A DNA stretch of 64,000 nt, taken from positions 23,812 to 87,811 of the forward strand of contig CAJMQU010000015.1 of NCBI GenBank assembly GCA_905215555.1, in the 5' to 3' direction. Below are positions 53,383-61,539 of this stretch, piece by piece (the stretch's first letter is position 1; every line of letters starts with the position of its first letter). This DNA is from an uncultured bacterium. Its GTDB lineage: Bacteria; Bacteroidota; Bacteroidia; Bacteroidales; Bacteroidaceae. The notes under the pieces were generated by a model that saw only the letters and a list, made by a program, of their open reading frames with translations, did not search any database and was not told where the DNA came from. Position numbers and translations under genes: made by a program.

Positions 53383-53835
53383 ATGATTAATATCGTACCT
53401 ATCTTAAAGAATAAAAAAGAATTTCTCGAACTTCTCCTTCTCGCAGACGAGCAAGAATCCATGATCGACCTCTATCTGGAACGCGGAGAAATGTTTGCCC
53501 TCTACGACGGAGACTTAAAAGCCGCCTGTGTAATCACCGATGAAGGAAACGGAACCTACGAAATAAAGAACATTGCAACCTATCCGCATTATCAGCGCAA
53601 AGGATATGGAACGCGGTTGGTGAAGTTTCTGCTGGAGCACTACAAAGAGCGTTACCAGACAATGTTAGTGGGCACAGGAGACAGCACTTATACCATACCG
53701 TTTTACGAACAGTGCGGATTCACCTACTCCCACCGGATACCCGATTTCTTCATCAAGAACTACGATCATCCCATATATGAGGACGGAAAACAATTGCGGG
53801 ACATGGTTTATCTCAAAATTAGCAAGAAGGAATAA
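53383..53835 (+). CDS. GNAT acetyltransferase
   Basis: The ATG at 53383 (MINIVPILKNKKEFLELL) is preferred over the TTG at 53320. A -7 element TATATTTG lies at 53292-53299. The 150-residue protein has IKNIATYPHYQRKGYGTRLV (acetyl-CoA loop) and TIPFYEQCGFTYSHRIPDFF, standard GNAT features. The N-terminal strand pair is short. The substrate is unknown. Confidence 0.88.
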   Translation: MINIVPILKNKKEFLELLLLADEQESMIDLYLERGEMFALYDGDLKAACVITDEGNGTYEIKNIATYPHYQRKGYGTRLVKFLLEHYKERYQTMLVGTGDSTYTIPFYEQCGFTYSHRIPDFFIKNYDHPIYEDGKQLRDMVYLKISKKE

Positions 53836-53868
53836 CTAAAATCCATATAGCAATACAAGAAATATAAT

Positions 53869-54615
53869 ATGAAATTTATCACATTGACCCCGGATAATGT
53901 CATGAGCGAACATTTATGTTGCGCCATTTCTGATAAGAAGCATCAAACAGGTGTAAATGGTAAGCGTAACTGGTTGTCCGACCGTGTAAAAGAAGGGCAC
54001 ATCTTCCGTAAACTGGATGCACAAGGCAAGGTATTTATCGAGTATGCCTCGCTGGAAAAGGCTTGGGTACCTGTGACGGGGGATAACTATCTGTATATCT
54101 ACTGCCTGTGGGTAGCAGGTAGCTACAAGGGAAAAGGATATGGAGAAGCCCTATTGCAATCGTGCATTGACGATGCCAAAGCACAAGGGAAATCGGGCAT
54201 CTGTGTGTTGTCTTCCAAAAAGAAGAAACCTTTCTTGTCCGACAAGAAATTCATGCTGAAATATGGCTTCAAGGTAGTGGATACCATTAATGACGAATAC
54301 GAATTATTAGCTCTTTCCTTTGACGGCAGCCAACCGCAATTCACGGCGGACGCACGGAAACAGACTATTGAGAATAAAGAATTGACCATATATTACGGCA
54401 CGCAATGTCCTTACATTCCCAATTGCATCGAGCAAATTTATAATTATTGTGAGAACAATCAAGTTCCTTTGCGGTTGATAGAAGTCGATACGTTGGAAAA
54501 GGCCAAGCAATTGCCTTGTATCTATAATAATTGGGCAGTATTCTATAATGGAAAGTTTGAGACTGTACATCTGTTGAATGAAGGATTGCTAAAGAAATTG
54601 CTGCAATCAAAATAA
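53869..54615 (+). CDS. GNAT acetyltransferase with YoaP-like C-terminal domain
   Basis: This 248-residue protein has an N-terminal GNAT (about residues 1-150): AGSYKGKGYGEALLQSCIDD is the cofactor loop and FMLKYGFKVVDTIND the following strand. The C-terminal ~90 residues resemble the YoaP domain: ELTIYYGTQCPYIPNCIEQI with two cysteines, then LPCIYNNWAVFYNGKFETVH. That part looks thioredoxin-like. The gene follows another GNAT by 33 nt and precedes a zinc-ribbon gene, so the three may be co-transcribed. Confidence 0.88.
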   Translation: MKFITLTPDNVMSEHLCCAISDKKHQTGVNGKRNWLSDRVKEGHIFRKLDAQGKVFIEYASLEKAWVPVTGDNYLYIYCLWVAGSYKGKGYGEALLQSCIDDAKAQGKSGICVLSSKKKKPFLSDKKFMLKYGFKVVDTINDEYELLALSFDGSQPQFTADARKQTIENKELTIYYGTQCPYIPNCIEQIYNYCENNQVPLRLIEVDTLEKAKQLPCIYNNWAVFYNGKFETVHLLNEGLLKKLLQSK

Positions 54616-54652
54616 GAATATATATTTATAAAACTCTAATTCAAGAACAATT

Positions 54653-54925
54653 ATGGAAATGAAATTTTGCCAGAGCTGCGGAATGCCGCTGACATCCGAT
54701 GAAGTTTGTGGAACAAATGCTGACGGTAGCCTCAGTACAGACTACTGTACTTACTGTTACCAGAATGGAAAGTTCACGCAGGACTGCACCATGGACGAAA
54801 TGATAGAACACTGCGCTCAGTTTGTTGAGGAATTCAATAAAGACTCGGAACAGAAAGTAACTAAAGAAGAGGCTATTGCCATGATGAGACAAGAGTTTCC
54901 AAAGCTGAAACGTTGGCAGAATTAA
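54653..54925 (+). CDS. Zinc-ribbon protein
   Basis: This 90-residue protein has an N-terminal zinc ribbon: CQSCGMPL, then YCTYCYQNG, with four cysteines in two CxxC pairs. The remainder is helical and acidic (TMDEMIEHCAQFVEEFNKDS, KEEAIAMMRQEFPKLKRW). It matches the putative zinc-ribbon family often found near YoaP-type GNAT genes. Function unknown. Confidence 0.88.
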   Translation: MEMKFCQSCGMPLTSDEVCGTNADGSLSTDYCTYCYQNGKFTQDCTMDEMIEHCAQFVEEFNKDSEQKVTKEEAIAMMRQEFPKLKRWQN

Positions 54926-54979
54926 TTGCCAACATCTTGCCACTGCGATGATAAGAACACAAGTAAAAACTATCCCATT

Positions 54980-55063
54980 ATGAAACAATTAGCGGAAATG
55001 TCCGATGAAGAGTCAGAAACCTTGTTTCCCATTATCTTAACTGAACATAAAGAACTTATATGA
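54980..55063 (+). pseudogene. GrpB-family N-terminal stub
   Basis: A 27-residue frame, MKQLAEMSDEESETLFPIIL then TEHKELI, resembles the start of GrpB-family proteins (LSEMT-E-LFPI pattern). The rest of the gene is absent. The stop overlaps the next ATG as ATGA, so the stub may now act as a leader peptide coupled to the YgbA-like gene. Confidence 0.5.
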
Positions 55064-55374
55064 AACACTCCCGCATCAAAAAGGAGAAGCAAACCGTAGA
55101 ACAAATGATTCGCCTCTACTGCCGGAAGAAAGAGAGGAATGAAACATTGTGTCCACAATGCAGGGAACTGTTGGGGTATGCGCAGACACGCCTTTCACGT
55201 TGCCCGTTTGGAGAAGGGAAATCAACTTGCCGGATTTGTACCGTGCATTGCTATAAGCCGGAAATGAGGAAACGGATGAAAATAGTGATGAGGTGGGCAG
55301 GACCGAGAATGCTGCTCTATCATCCAGCAGCAGCTATCCGGCACTTGTGGCAGGAATATATCAGAAAGAAATAA
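55060..55374 (+). CDS. YgbA-family protein (nitrous oxide-stimulated promoter family)
   Basis: This 104-residue protein matches the YgbA_NO family: IKKEKQTVEQMIRLYCRKKE, LCPQCRELLGYAQTRLSRCP, CRICTVHCYKPEMRKRMKIV and MRWAGPRMLLYHP. Six conserved cysteines suggest a metal or Fe-S site. In enterobacteria ygbA is induced by nitric oxide and helps recovery from it; a similar role here is inference. The ATG overlaps the stop of the GrpB stub. Confidence 0.88.
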   Translation: MKHSRIKKEKQTVEQMIRLYCRKKERNETLCPQCRELLGYAQTRLSRCPFGEGKSTCRICTVHCYKPEMRKRMKIVMRWAGPRMLLYHPAAAIRHLWQEYIRKK

Positions 55375-55389
55375 GAGGTATTAAAAAGT

Positions 55390-55445
55390 GAACATAGACG
55401 AAATATGTTCGCCTCTACATGCTCTGTGACAGCTTTGCAGAGGCG
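55390..55445. repeat. Intergenic hairpin repeat after the YgbA-like gene
   Basis: GAACATA (55390-55396) pairs with TATGTTC (55404-55410), and CGCCTCT (55410-55416) pairs with AGAGGCG (55439-55445). Similar short CCTCTAC-containing inverted repeats occur in the fimbrial hairpins. It may serve as terminator of the upstream gene, though no T-run follows. Confidence 0.5.
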
Positions 55446-55486
55446 AATAATGATTTGTCTGGAATGTACAAAAATATCAGCTATTC

Positions 55487-55951
55487 TCAATTGAAATAAT
55501 ACAAGAATACTGCAATCCCCTCAAGCGCTTTCTTAGGCTGATCCTTTATTTCAATCGAAAACTTAATCTCTGCTTTCGCCACACCACGCAGATTTGCCAA
55601 CGAATGTAACTTCGCCACCAGACGCACGCTTTGTCCCGACAATACCGCCTGACCGAACTTCATCTGTTCCATGCCGTAATTAACCATCATTTTCAAGTTA
55701 TTCACCTCAATAATCTGGTTCCACAAATACGGAAGCATAGACAAAGTGAGATAACCGTGCGCAATGGTAGACTTGAAGTGACTTTCTGTTTTTGCACGCT
55801 CCGTGTCTACATGTATCCATTGATGGTCCAATGTAGCATCTGCAAACATATTGATGCGCTCTTGCGAAAGTTCTACATAATCAGAAACGCCAATCTGCTG
55901 ACCTACCAGCTTCTCAAAATCCTCGTACGAGTTAATAATTACTTTTTCCAT
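55487..55951 (-). CDS. MaoC-like (R)-enoyl-CoA hydratase
   Basis: This 154-residue hotdog protein has the hydratase-2 motif FADATLDHQWIHVDTERA near residue 40, with catalytic Asp and His, and IAHGYLTLSMLPYLW in the following helix. It matches single-domain MaoC dehydratases that hydrate (R)-specific enoyl-CoA or act on acyl-ACP. A remnant of an SDR, perhaps a 3-oxoacyl-ACP reductase, lies upstream, so the pair may once have acted in fatty-acid metabolism. Confidence 0.9.
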   Translation of the reverse strand: MEKVIINSYEDFEKLVGQQIGVSDYVELSQERINMFADATLDHQWIHVDTERAKTESHFKSTIAHGYLTLSMLPYLWNQIIEVNNLKMMVNYGMEQMKFGQAVLSGQSVRLVAKLHSLANLRGVAKAEIKFSIEIKDQPKKALEGIAVFLYYFN

Positions 55952-56014
55952 TATTCTTTTATTTAGTTAGTTCTATGGTTGACAATCCCAACCATAATCA
56001 TTATGATAAATCAT

Positions 56015-56062
56015 TTATTTACTCATGCCGCCGTCAATCGTGATGTCCTCTTCATTAATTAT
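56015..56062 (-). pseudogene. C-terminal stub of an SDR reductase (FabG-like)
   Basis: The reverse strand reads INEEDITIDGGMSK before a stop at 56015-56017. This resembles the end of FabG-type reductases, where (V/I)DGG-(M/F)S is conserved. No other part of the gene is present. It lies 63 nt upstream of the MaoC gene. Confidence 0.45.
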
Positions 56063-56084
56063 TCATACATTCTCTATTCAGGTA

Positions 56085-56831
56085 TTATAACTTCACGCTT
56101 TCTATCCAAAGGTCAGCCATACGCTTGTGTCCCGCAGGAGTGGGATGAATGCCGTCCCAAATCCAGTATGTATCTTTGGACGTCGGAGTCATTTCGAGAA
56201 TTTCATCAAACATCGTATTGAAGGGAAGATATATTGCCCGATAATCTGCTGCAATGCGTTCCACAATTCCGGCACAACAACGCACCAGACTATCACGTTC
56301 GGCAAAGTCGGTGCTCTTGCTCATACTTCCGGTATTTGCCACGAAAGGTGCACCCAACACAATCTTCAAATCCGGATTAACTTGCAGGGAACGGTCGAGC
56401 AAAGAACGGTAACGCTTTTCCCATGTATCAAAGTCAAAAGCCTGTTTCTTATCCCCCTGCAAGTAGAAATGTATGTCGTTCGTCCCGACCAATATGGAAA
56501 GAACATCCGGTTTTATGTCGACAGCATCCGTTTCCCAACGCTTCTCCAGGTCTTCCAGCGTATTTCCACTGATTCCCCGGTTGAAGAACTCATATTCCTT
56601 CTCCGGACAACCACCTTGATAATGGGCAGCACACAAATACATATAACCACTGCCATAGATATGGTTCATATCCCAAAGCGTGCGTTCGGAAGACGGTTTG
56701 GCTGTGCCGCAACTGTTTCCCCAGTTACCATCTGTGATGGAGTCGCCAATAAACAGGACCCTCGGTCCACCGGCAACGGAAGACGACACTATGAACAAAA
56801 TCCCAATTACGAAGGTTATTACTCTTTTCAT
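56085..56831 (-). CDS. Secreted SGNH/GDSL-family hydrolase
   Basis: This 248-residue protein has a signal peptide (MKRVITFVIGILFIVSSSVAG). The SGNH blocks are visible: block I VLFIGDSITDG (Ser), block II with Gly in RGISGNTLED, block III SILVGTNDIHFY (Asn) and block V WDGIHPTPAGHKRMAD (Asp-x-x-His). It should be an esterase acting on acylated carbohydrates or other esters in the periplasm. The length is typical. The divergent ion-channel gene starts 129 nt away. Confidence 0.92.
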   Translation of the reverse strand: MKRVITFVIGILFIVSSSVAGGPRVLFIGDSITDGNWGNSCGTAKPSSERTLWDMNHIYGSGYMYLCAAHYQGGCPEKEYEFFNRGISGNTLEDLEKRWETDAVDIKPDVLSILVGTNDIHFYLQGDKKQAFDFDTWEKRYRSLLDRSLQVNPDLKIVLGAPFVANTGSMSKSTDFAERDSLVRCCAGIVERIAADYRAIYLPFNTMFDEILEMTPTSKDTYWIWDGIHPTPAGHKRMADLWIESVKL

Positions 56832-56934
56832 GGTTGTTTACTTTAAGATCGTGAAAACAGGTAACAAATATACTCCATATTCCAGCAAGTTACAAAAAGT
56901 CAAGTACCCTTTTTCTTATTCAAAAAGGTTTTCC

Positions 56935-56942
56935 TACTTTTG
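56935..56942 (+). promoter_or_regulatory. -7 element before the ion-channel gene
   Basis: TACTTTTG fits TAnnTTTG and lies 18 nt before the ATG at 56961. Confidence 0.4.
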
Positions 56943-56960
56943 TGACAAACATTACGAAAC

Positions 56961-57821
56961 ATGAGACTAAAAGAAAAATTCACTGCACTGATGCATAATC
57001 AGGCCTTGAAACGAAAATTATATATCATCATATTTGAAGCTGACACGCACGCCGGAAAGCTATTTGACGTCATTCTGATCTGGTGTATCCTGCTCAGCAT
57101 CGGACTTGTCATTCTGGAAAGTCTGCAAGGGCTGCCAATATGGCTAAAGACGCCTTTCATCGTAATGGAGTATCTGCTGACAGGTTTCTTCACTTTCGAA
57201 TATATCACTCGGCTGTATTGCTCGCCCAAATCTGCAAAATATGCTTTCAGCGCTTTCGGTATCATCGATTTACTGGCCACACTGCCACTTTATCTTGCTT
57301 TCCTATTCCCCGGAGCACGCTATTTGCTCATCATACGAGCTTTCCGGTTGATACGGATATTCCGCATATTCAAGCTGTTCAACTTCTGGATGGAAGGGCA
57401 AATGCTGCTGACCGCGCTGCGCGACAGTAGCAAGAAGATTGCCGTATTCTTCATGTTCGTTGTCATCCTGGTTATATCAATCGGGACGCTGATGTACATG
57501 ATTGAAGGTGGAAATCCCGACACTCAATTCAGCAATATTCCCAATAGCATCTATTGGGCCTGTGTCACGCTTACAACCGTAGGATACGGTGACATCACGC
57601 CTGTCACTGCTTTAGGAAAATTCCTTTCGGGCTGTGTCATGCTGATAGGTTATACGATCATAGCAGTGCCCACCGGAATCGTCTCCGTGTCACTGATGAA
57701 AAAGCATGAAAAGAATGTGGCGCGAGAATGTCCCAATTGCCACAAAAGAGGGCATGATGAGGGTGCACAATATTGCAAGCATTGCGGTTCGGCACTCTAC
57801 AAAATGAAGAATGAGGAATAA
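56961..57821 (+). CDS. Six-segment potassium-channel-like protein with C-terminal zinc ribbon
   Basis: This 286-residue protein has six membrane segments. The fourth carries regularly spaced arginines (LIIRAFRLIRIFRIFKLFNF), as in a voltage sensor. The pore contains the K+ filter TLTTVGYGDITPVT near residue 212. The C-terminal ~35 residues form a zinc ribbon: CPNCHKRG and YCKHCGSAL. The whole resembles KvAP/KvLm-like ion transporters. The ribbon is an unusual cytoplasmic tail that may sense metal or redox state, which is inference. Confidence 0.9.
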   Translation: MRLKEKFTALMHNQALKRKLYIIIFEADTHAGKLFDVILIWCILLSIGLVILESLQGLPIWLKTPFIVMEYLLTGFFTFEYITRLYCSPKSAKYAFSAFGIIDLLATLPLYLAFLFPGARYLLIIRAFRLIRIFRIFKLFNFWMEGQMLLTALRDSSKKIAVFFMFVVILVISIGTLMYMIEGGNPDTQFSNIPNSIYWACVTLTTVGYGDITPVTALGKFLSGCVMLIGYTIIAVPTGIVSVSLMKKHEKNVARECPNCHKRGHDEGAQYCKHCGSALYKMKNEE

Positions 57822-57928
57822 AGGAAATATTTCGACTATGCTCTGCATAACAAATAATATTAATTATCAATTTGTATTATACCTAAGTAGTCACCTGTAT
57901 TTAGATAAAATTTAAAGAAATAGATAAG

Positions 57929-58354
57929 ATGGAACAAAGTCTCGTTACTCAAAAAGAATTTACCCTACGTCCCCGCTCCCGCGGCTTTCATCTGATAACG
58001 GATGAAATCATACGCAATCTGCCCCGGTTGCCGAAAGCAGGTATTCTACATCTGTTCATCAAGCATACGAGCGCAGGTCTGACAATTAATGAAAACGCTG
58101 ATCCTGATGTCCAAACAGATATGGAAGCCATTTTCAACCGTCTGGTGAAAGAGCGGGAACCTTATTATATGCATACTTGCGAAGGCGACGACGATATGCC
58201 TGCCCATGCCAAATCCACCTTGACGGGAAGCAGCCTCACCATACCCGTCACTGATGGCAGACTGAATATGGGAATCTGGCAAGGTATATACCTCTGTGAA
58301 TTCCGCAATCGTGGCGGTGGAAGAAAAATAGTGGCAACCGTTATCGGACAATAA
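57929..58354 (+). CDS. yjbQ: YjbQ family protein
   Basis: This 141-residue protein has the UPF0047/YjbQ signature: GFHLITDEI, LFIKHTSAGLTINENADPDV, the central ADAH-like MPAHAKSTLTGSSLTIPV and GIWQGIYLCEFRN. The family adopts a trimeric fold and has thiamine-phosphate synthase activity as a secondary function; its main role is unclear. It begins a tight cluster with a GNAT (6 nt) and an SDR gene (4 nt). Confidence 0.93.
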   Translation: MEQSLVTQKEFTLRPRSRGFHLITDEIIRNLPRLPKAGILHLFIKHTSAGLTINENADPDVQTDMEAIFNRLVKEREPYYMHTCEGDDDMPAHAKSTLTGSSLTIPVTDGRLNMGIWQGIYLCEFRNRGGGRKIVATVIGQ

Positions 58355-58359
58355 TCAGA

Positions 58360-58824
58360 ATGGAAACAAAGAATCTTTTCTCCTGCATCATGCGTGCAAC
58401 GAAACAGGAATATCCTGAGTTAGCCGAATTGTGGGAGGCCTCCGTACGCAGCACTCATCACTTTCTGAGTGAAGAAGACATACAGTATTACAAACCTTTG
58501 GTGCGCGATGTTTACTTCCCTGCCGTGGAACTCTACATTATAAAGAATGATAAAGACTACACTGCCGGTTTTATGGGATTGAGCGACGAACTGATAGAAA
58601 TGCTATTTATCCATCCTGCCGAACAAGGAAAAGGATATGGTAAAGCATTGCTGAAGTTTGCCATAGACGAAAAAGGATTCCGTAAAGTCGATGTCAACGA
58701 ACAGAACAACCAAGCCTTCCGGTTTTACCGAAACAGAGGATTTGAAGTAATAAGCAGGAATGAAACAGATGCACAAGGCAAACCTTTCCCCATCCTGCAC
58801 ATGCAATTAAAGAAAAACCAATAA
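58360..58824 (+). CDS. GNAT acetyltransferase
   Basis: This 154-residue protein has ATKQEYPELAELWEASVRST at the N-terminus, the cofactor loop FIHPAEQGKGYGKALLKFA and VNEQNNQAFRFYRNRGFEVI at the C-terminus, close to YjaB/PhnO-type GNATs. It lies between YjbQ and the SDR gene with spacers of a few nt, so all three are probably one operon. Substrate unknown. Confidence 0.9.
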   Translation: METKNLFSCIMRATKQEYPELAELWEASVRSTHHFLSEEDIQYYKPLVRDVYFPAVELYIIKNDKDYTAGFMGLSDELIEMLFIHPAEQGKGYGKALLKFAIDEKGFRKVDVNEQNNQAFRFYRNRGFEVISRNETDAQGKPFPILHMQLKKNQ

Positions 58825-58827
58825 AGT

Positions 58828-59553
58828 ATGAAACGAGCCATTATCATAGGAGCCACCTCCGGTATCGGAGAAGAAATAGCCAGACTGCTGGTTCGGCAAG
58901 GCTGGCACATCGGCATCGCAGGAAGACGGGAAGAAGCCCTGAAGGCCCTACAAGCCACCGCACCCGAACAAATAGAGATCCAACGACTGGACGTGACGGA
59001 AGCAGATGCGCCCACGCTACTAGAAAACCTTATCCGGAAGCTTGGAAGCATGGATCTATTCTTCCTAAGCTCCGGCATCGGCAGTCAGAACCCTGACCTG
59101 CAACCTGAAATAGAACTAAACACTGCCCGCACCAATGTGGAAGGCTTTACCCGCATGACAACCTTTGCTTTCAATTATTTCAAAGCCCGGGGCGAAGGAC
59201 ACATTGCCGTCATCAGTTCCATTGCAGGCACCAAGGGACTGGGCATTGCCCCGGCTTACTCCGCAACGAAACGTTTCCAAAACACTTATATTGATGCCCT
59301 GGCACAACTCGCCCGAATGCAACACCTGAACATCCATTTCACGGATATACGGCCGGGTTTTGTCGCCACCGCCCTGTTGAAGAGCGGAAAATTCCCGATG
59401 CTGATGCAAGCCGGGCAAGTAGCGAAAAGCATCGTCCGCGCACTGAACCGAAAGAAACGCGTAGTTGTTATAGATGGCAGATACCGGGTACTCGTCTTCT
59501 TTTGGAAGCTGATCCCCCGGTGGTTATGGGAAAGATTACCTATAAAGAACTAA
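58828..59553 (+). CDS. Short-chain dehydrogenase/reductase
   Basis: This 241-residue classical SDR has the cofactor motif IIGATSGIGEEIA (TGxxxGxG type) near residue 6, LSSGIG in the NNAG position near 77, the catalytic Ser in AVISSIAGTKG and the YSATK motif (Tyr and Lys) near 146. The C-terminus has one hydrophobic stretch (YRVLVFFWKLIPRWLW), which may associate with the membrane. Substrate unknown. Confidence 0.92.
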   Translation: MKRAIIIGATSGIGEEIARLLVRQGWHIGIAGRREEALKALQATAPEQIEIQRLDVTEADAPTLLENLIRKLGSMDLFFLSSGIGSQNPDLQPEIELNTARTNVEGFTRMTTFAFNYFKARGEGHIAVISSIAGTKGLGIAPAYSATKRFQNTYIDALAQLARMQHLNIHFTDIRPGFVATALLKSGKFPMLMQAGQVAKSIVRALNRKKRVVVIDGRYRVLVFFWKLIPRWLWERLPIKN

Positions 59554-59617
59554 GAATCCTTGCCCCATTCCCGCAAATATTGTATATTCGACCTCCAAAC
59601 CAAACTGTATTCCGAAA

Positions 59618-60598
59618 ATGAAAAAAAACTCCATACATATCCTGATAGTCGCCTCAGTTGCCTTGTGTGCAGGTGCCGCACTCCCTTTCTTGCTGGGACA
59701 TAGTGCGATAGATCCTGAACAGCAATCTGTAAAATCCGAAGTTCCTTATTGCGTCACCTCTCCTGCCGTACCGGATAAGATCACCTTTGCCGGACAGGAA
59801 ATCGACCTGAAGCGTTACGACCACCGCGAACGCATGGATCGCGAACAGATGTCATTCACCTACATGCACTCCACCACCTTGCTGACCATCAAACGCGCCA
59901 ACCGCTTCTTCCCTATCATCGAACCGATACTGAAAGAAAACGGTGTGCCCGATGATTTCAAATATCTTGCCGTAATAGAGAGTAATCTGAATGCCCTTGC
60001 CCGCAGCCCGGCAGGAGCCGCCGGAATGTGGCAGTTCATGCAAACCACCGGACGCGAATTCGGCCTCGAAGTCAACACTAGCGTTGACGAACGCTATCAT
60101 GTGGAAAAAGCAACCCGCGCGGCATGTAAGTATCTGAAAGATGCCTACCAAAAATATAGCAACTGGCTTTGCGTAGCCGCTGCCTACAATGGCGGGCAAG
60201 GCCGCATTTCTTCTGAACTGAGAAAGCAACTCGTAGACCAGGCCGTAGACCTTTGGCTGGTTGAGGAAACTTCCCGCTATATGTTCCGCCTGCTTGCTGC
60301 CAAAGCTGTCATCAGTAATCCGCAACGCTACGGCTTCCTGCTGAAACGGGAACATCTTTATCCGCCCATTCCCTATACGGAAGTTACCATCAATACGGGT
60401 ATCGACAATCTGGCGCAGTTTGCCAAAGACAAGGGAGTCACCTACGCCCAACTGAAGGACGCTAATCCCTGGTTGCGCGACAGCTCCCTGCAAAACAAAA
60501 GCGGACGCACATACGTTTTGAAAATACCGACACAGGCGGGAATGCATTACGACCCGAAGAAGACAGTGCCTTACAATAAAAATTGGGTAATCAATTGA
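59618..60598 (+). CDS. MltD-like lytic transglycosylase
   Basis: This 326-residue protein has an N-terminal membrane/signal segment (ILIVASVALCAGAALPFL). The SLT domain (about residues 95-240) has the catalytic Glu in YLAVIESNLNALARSPAGAA, then MWQFMQTTGREFGL and VAAAYNGGQGRI. The C-terminal ~75 residues resemble a LysM repeat (DNLAQFAKDKGVTYAQLKDA). It should cleave the glycan strands of peptidoglycan in the periplasm. The length and order match MltD-type enzymes with one LysM. Confidence 0.92.
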   Translation: MKKNSIHILIVASVALCAGAALPFLLGHSAIDPEQQSVKSEVPYCVTSPAVPDKITFAGQEIDLKRYDHRERMDREQMSFTYMHSTTLLTIKRANRFFPIIEPILKENGVPDDFKYLAVIESNLNALARSPAGAAGMWQFMQTTGREFGLEVNTSVDERYHVEKATRAACKYLKDAYQKYSNWLCVAAAYNGGQGRISSELRKQLVDQAVDLWLVEETSRYMFRLLAAKAVISNPQRYGFLLKREHLYPPIPYTEVTINTGIDNLAQFAKDKGVTYAQLKDANPWLRDSSLQNKSGRTYVLKIPTQAGMHYDPKKTVPYNKNWVIN

Positions 60599-60695
60599 AG
60601 TAAGATACGCATCCATTTAAACAAATTATCAACGAGGATTTAGATACTCGTATTAGAGATACATATAATTATTTACAAAATCAGAAGTTTGGAGA

Positions 60696-60783
60696 TACAG
60701 TCGTAACCTCATCCCCATTCAGTCGGTAGGTGAATATGATTCAGTCGTAATGTGAATGCCGTTCAGTCGGCACCTCATTACAG
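60696..60783 (+). repeat. 22-bp-period CAGTCG tandem array before mgtC
   Basis: (A/T)CAGTCG occurs at 60697, 60719, 60741 and 60763, exactly 22 bp apart, inside units of diverged sequence. A fifth partial copy at 60780 breaks the period. The 22-bp period equals about two helical turns, so the motifs lie on one face of DNA. It resembles the array at 3954-4044, which also contains AGTCGTA. Confidence 0.6.
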
Positions 60784-60864
60784 TCCATATCTACACGCCT
60801 GACAACCAATCTGTTACACAGACGTCATTTAATGACAATAAATTAGAACAAATAAGGAGGTAAT

Positions 60865-61533
60865 ATGACATTAGATTTTGATTTCGTACTCAGACTATTA
60901 GTTGCCGGCATTTTAGGCGCCATCATCGGGCTGGACAGAGAATACCGTGCCAAAGAAGCCGGATACCGCACCCATTTTCTGGTATCATTGGGCAGTGCCC
61001 TCATTATGATTGTTTCCCAATACGGCTTTCAGGACATCATCAAGGAAAACAGTGTCACGCTGGACCCGAGCCGTGTGGCAGCGCAAGTAGTCAGCGGCAT
61101 TGGTTTTATCGGTGCAGGTACCATCATCCTGCAAAAACAGATTGTACGCGGGCTTACCACCGCGGCAGGAATATGGGCCACCGCAGGCATCGGTCTGGCC
61201 GTTGGCGCCGGAATGTATGTGATAAGTATTGCTGCCACCCTATTGACTTTAGCCGGATTAGAGCTTCTCAGCATTCTGTTCAAAAGTGTAGGGATGAAAA
61301 GTTCCATGATTACTTTCTCTACCACAAACAAGGACATCCTCAAAGAAGTTTCTGACCGTTTCAAATCCCGGAATTATATGTTAGTCTCCTACAAAATGGA
61401 AAGGCTCGGCTATGGAGAAACGGAAAGATATATGGTGACTATGGTTATCAAATCCAAGCGAAGCAATGACGAAGGACATATGCTGTCATTGATGCAGGAA
61501 TGGCCGGACGTCACTGTAGAACAAATAGAATAA
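60865..61533 (+). CDS. MgtC/SapB family membrane protein
   Basis: This 222-residue protein has four to five membrane segments and the MgtC/SapB signature: AGILGAIIGLDREYRAKEAG, LVSLGSALIMIVSQYG, SGIGFIGAGTIILQKQ and GLTTAAGIWATAGIGLAVG. The C-terminal ~80 residues form an ACT-like cytoplasmic domain. MgtC proteins help growth at low Mg2+ or modulate ATP synthase. A Shine-Dalgarno (AGGAGG) lies 8 nt before the ATG. The CAGTCG repeat array is about 85 nt upstream. Confidence 0.9.
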   Translation: MTLDFDFVLRLLVAGILGAIIGLDREYRAKEAGYRTHFLVSLGSALIMIVSQYGFQDIIKENSVTLDPSRVAAQVVSGIGFIGAGTIILQKQIVRGLTTAAGIWATAGIGLAVGAGMYVISIAATLLTLAGLELLSILFKSVGMKSSMITFSTTNKDILKEVSDRFKSRNYMLVSYKMERLGYGETERYMVTMVIKSKRSNDEGHMLSLMQEWPDVTVEQIE

Positions 61534-61539
61534 CTGTCG

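Noticed and set aside
60696..60783. CRISPR-like array
   Set aside because: The shared word is only 6-7 nt in 22-bp units and no cas gene lies nearby.
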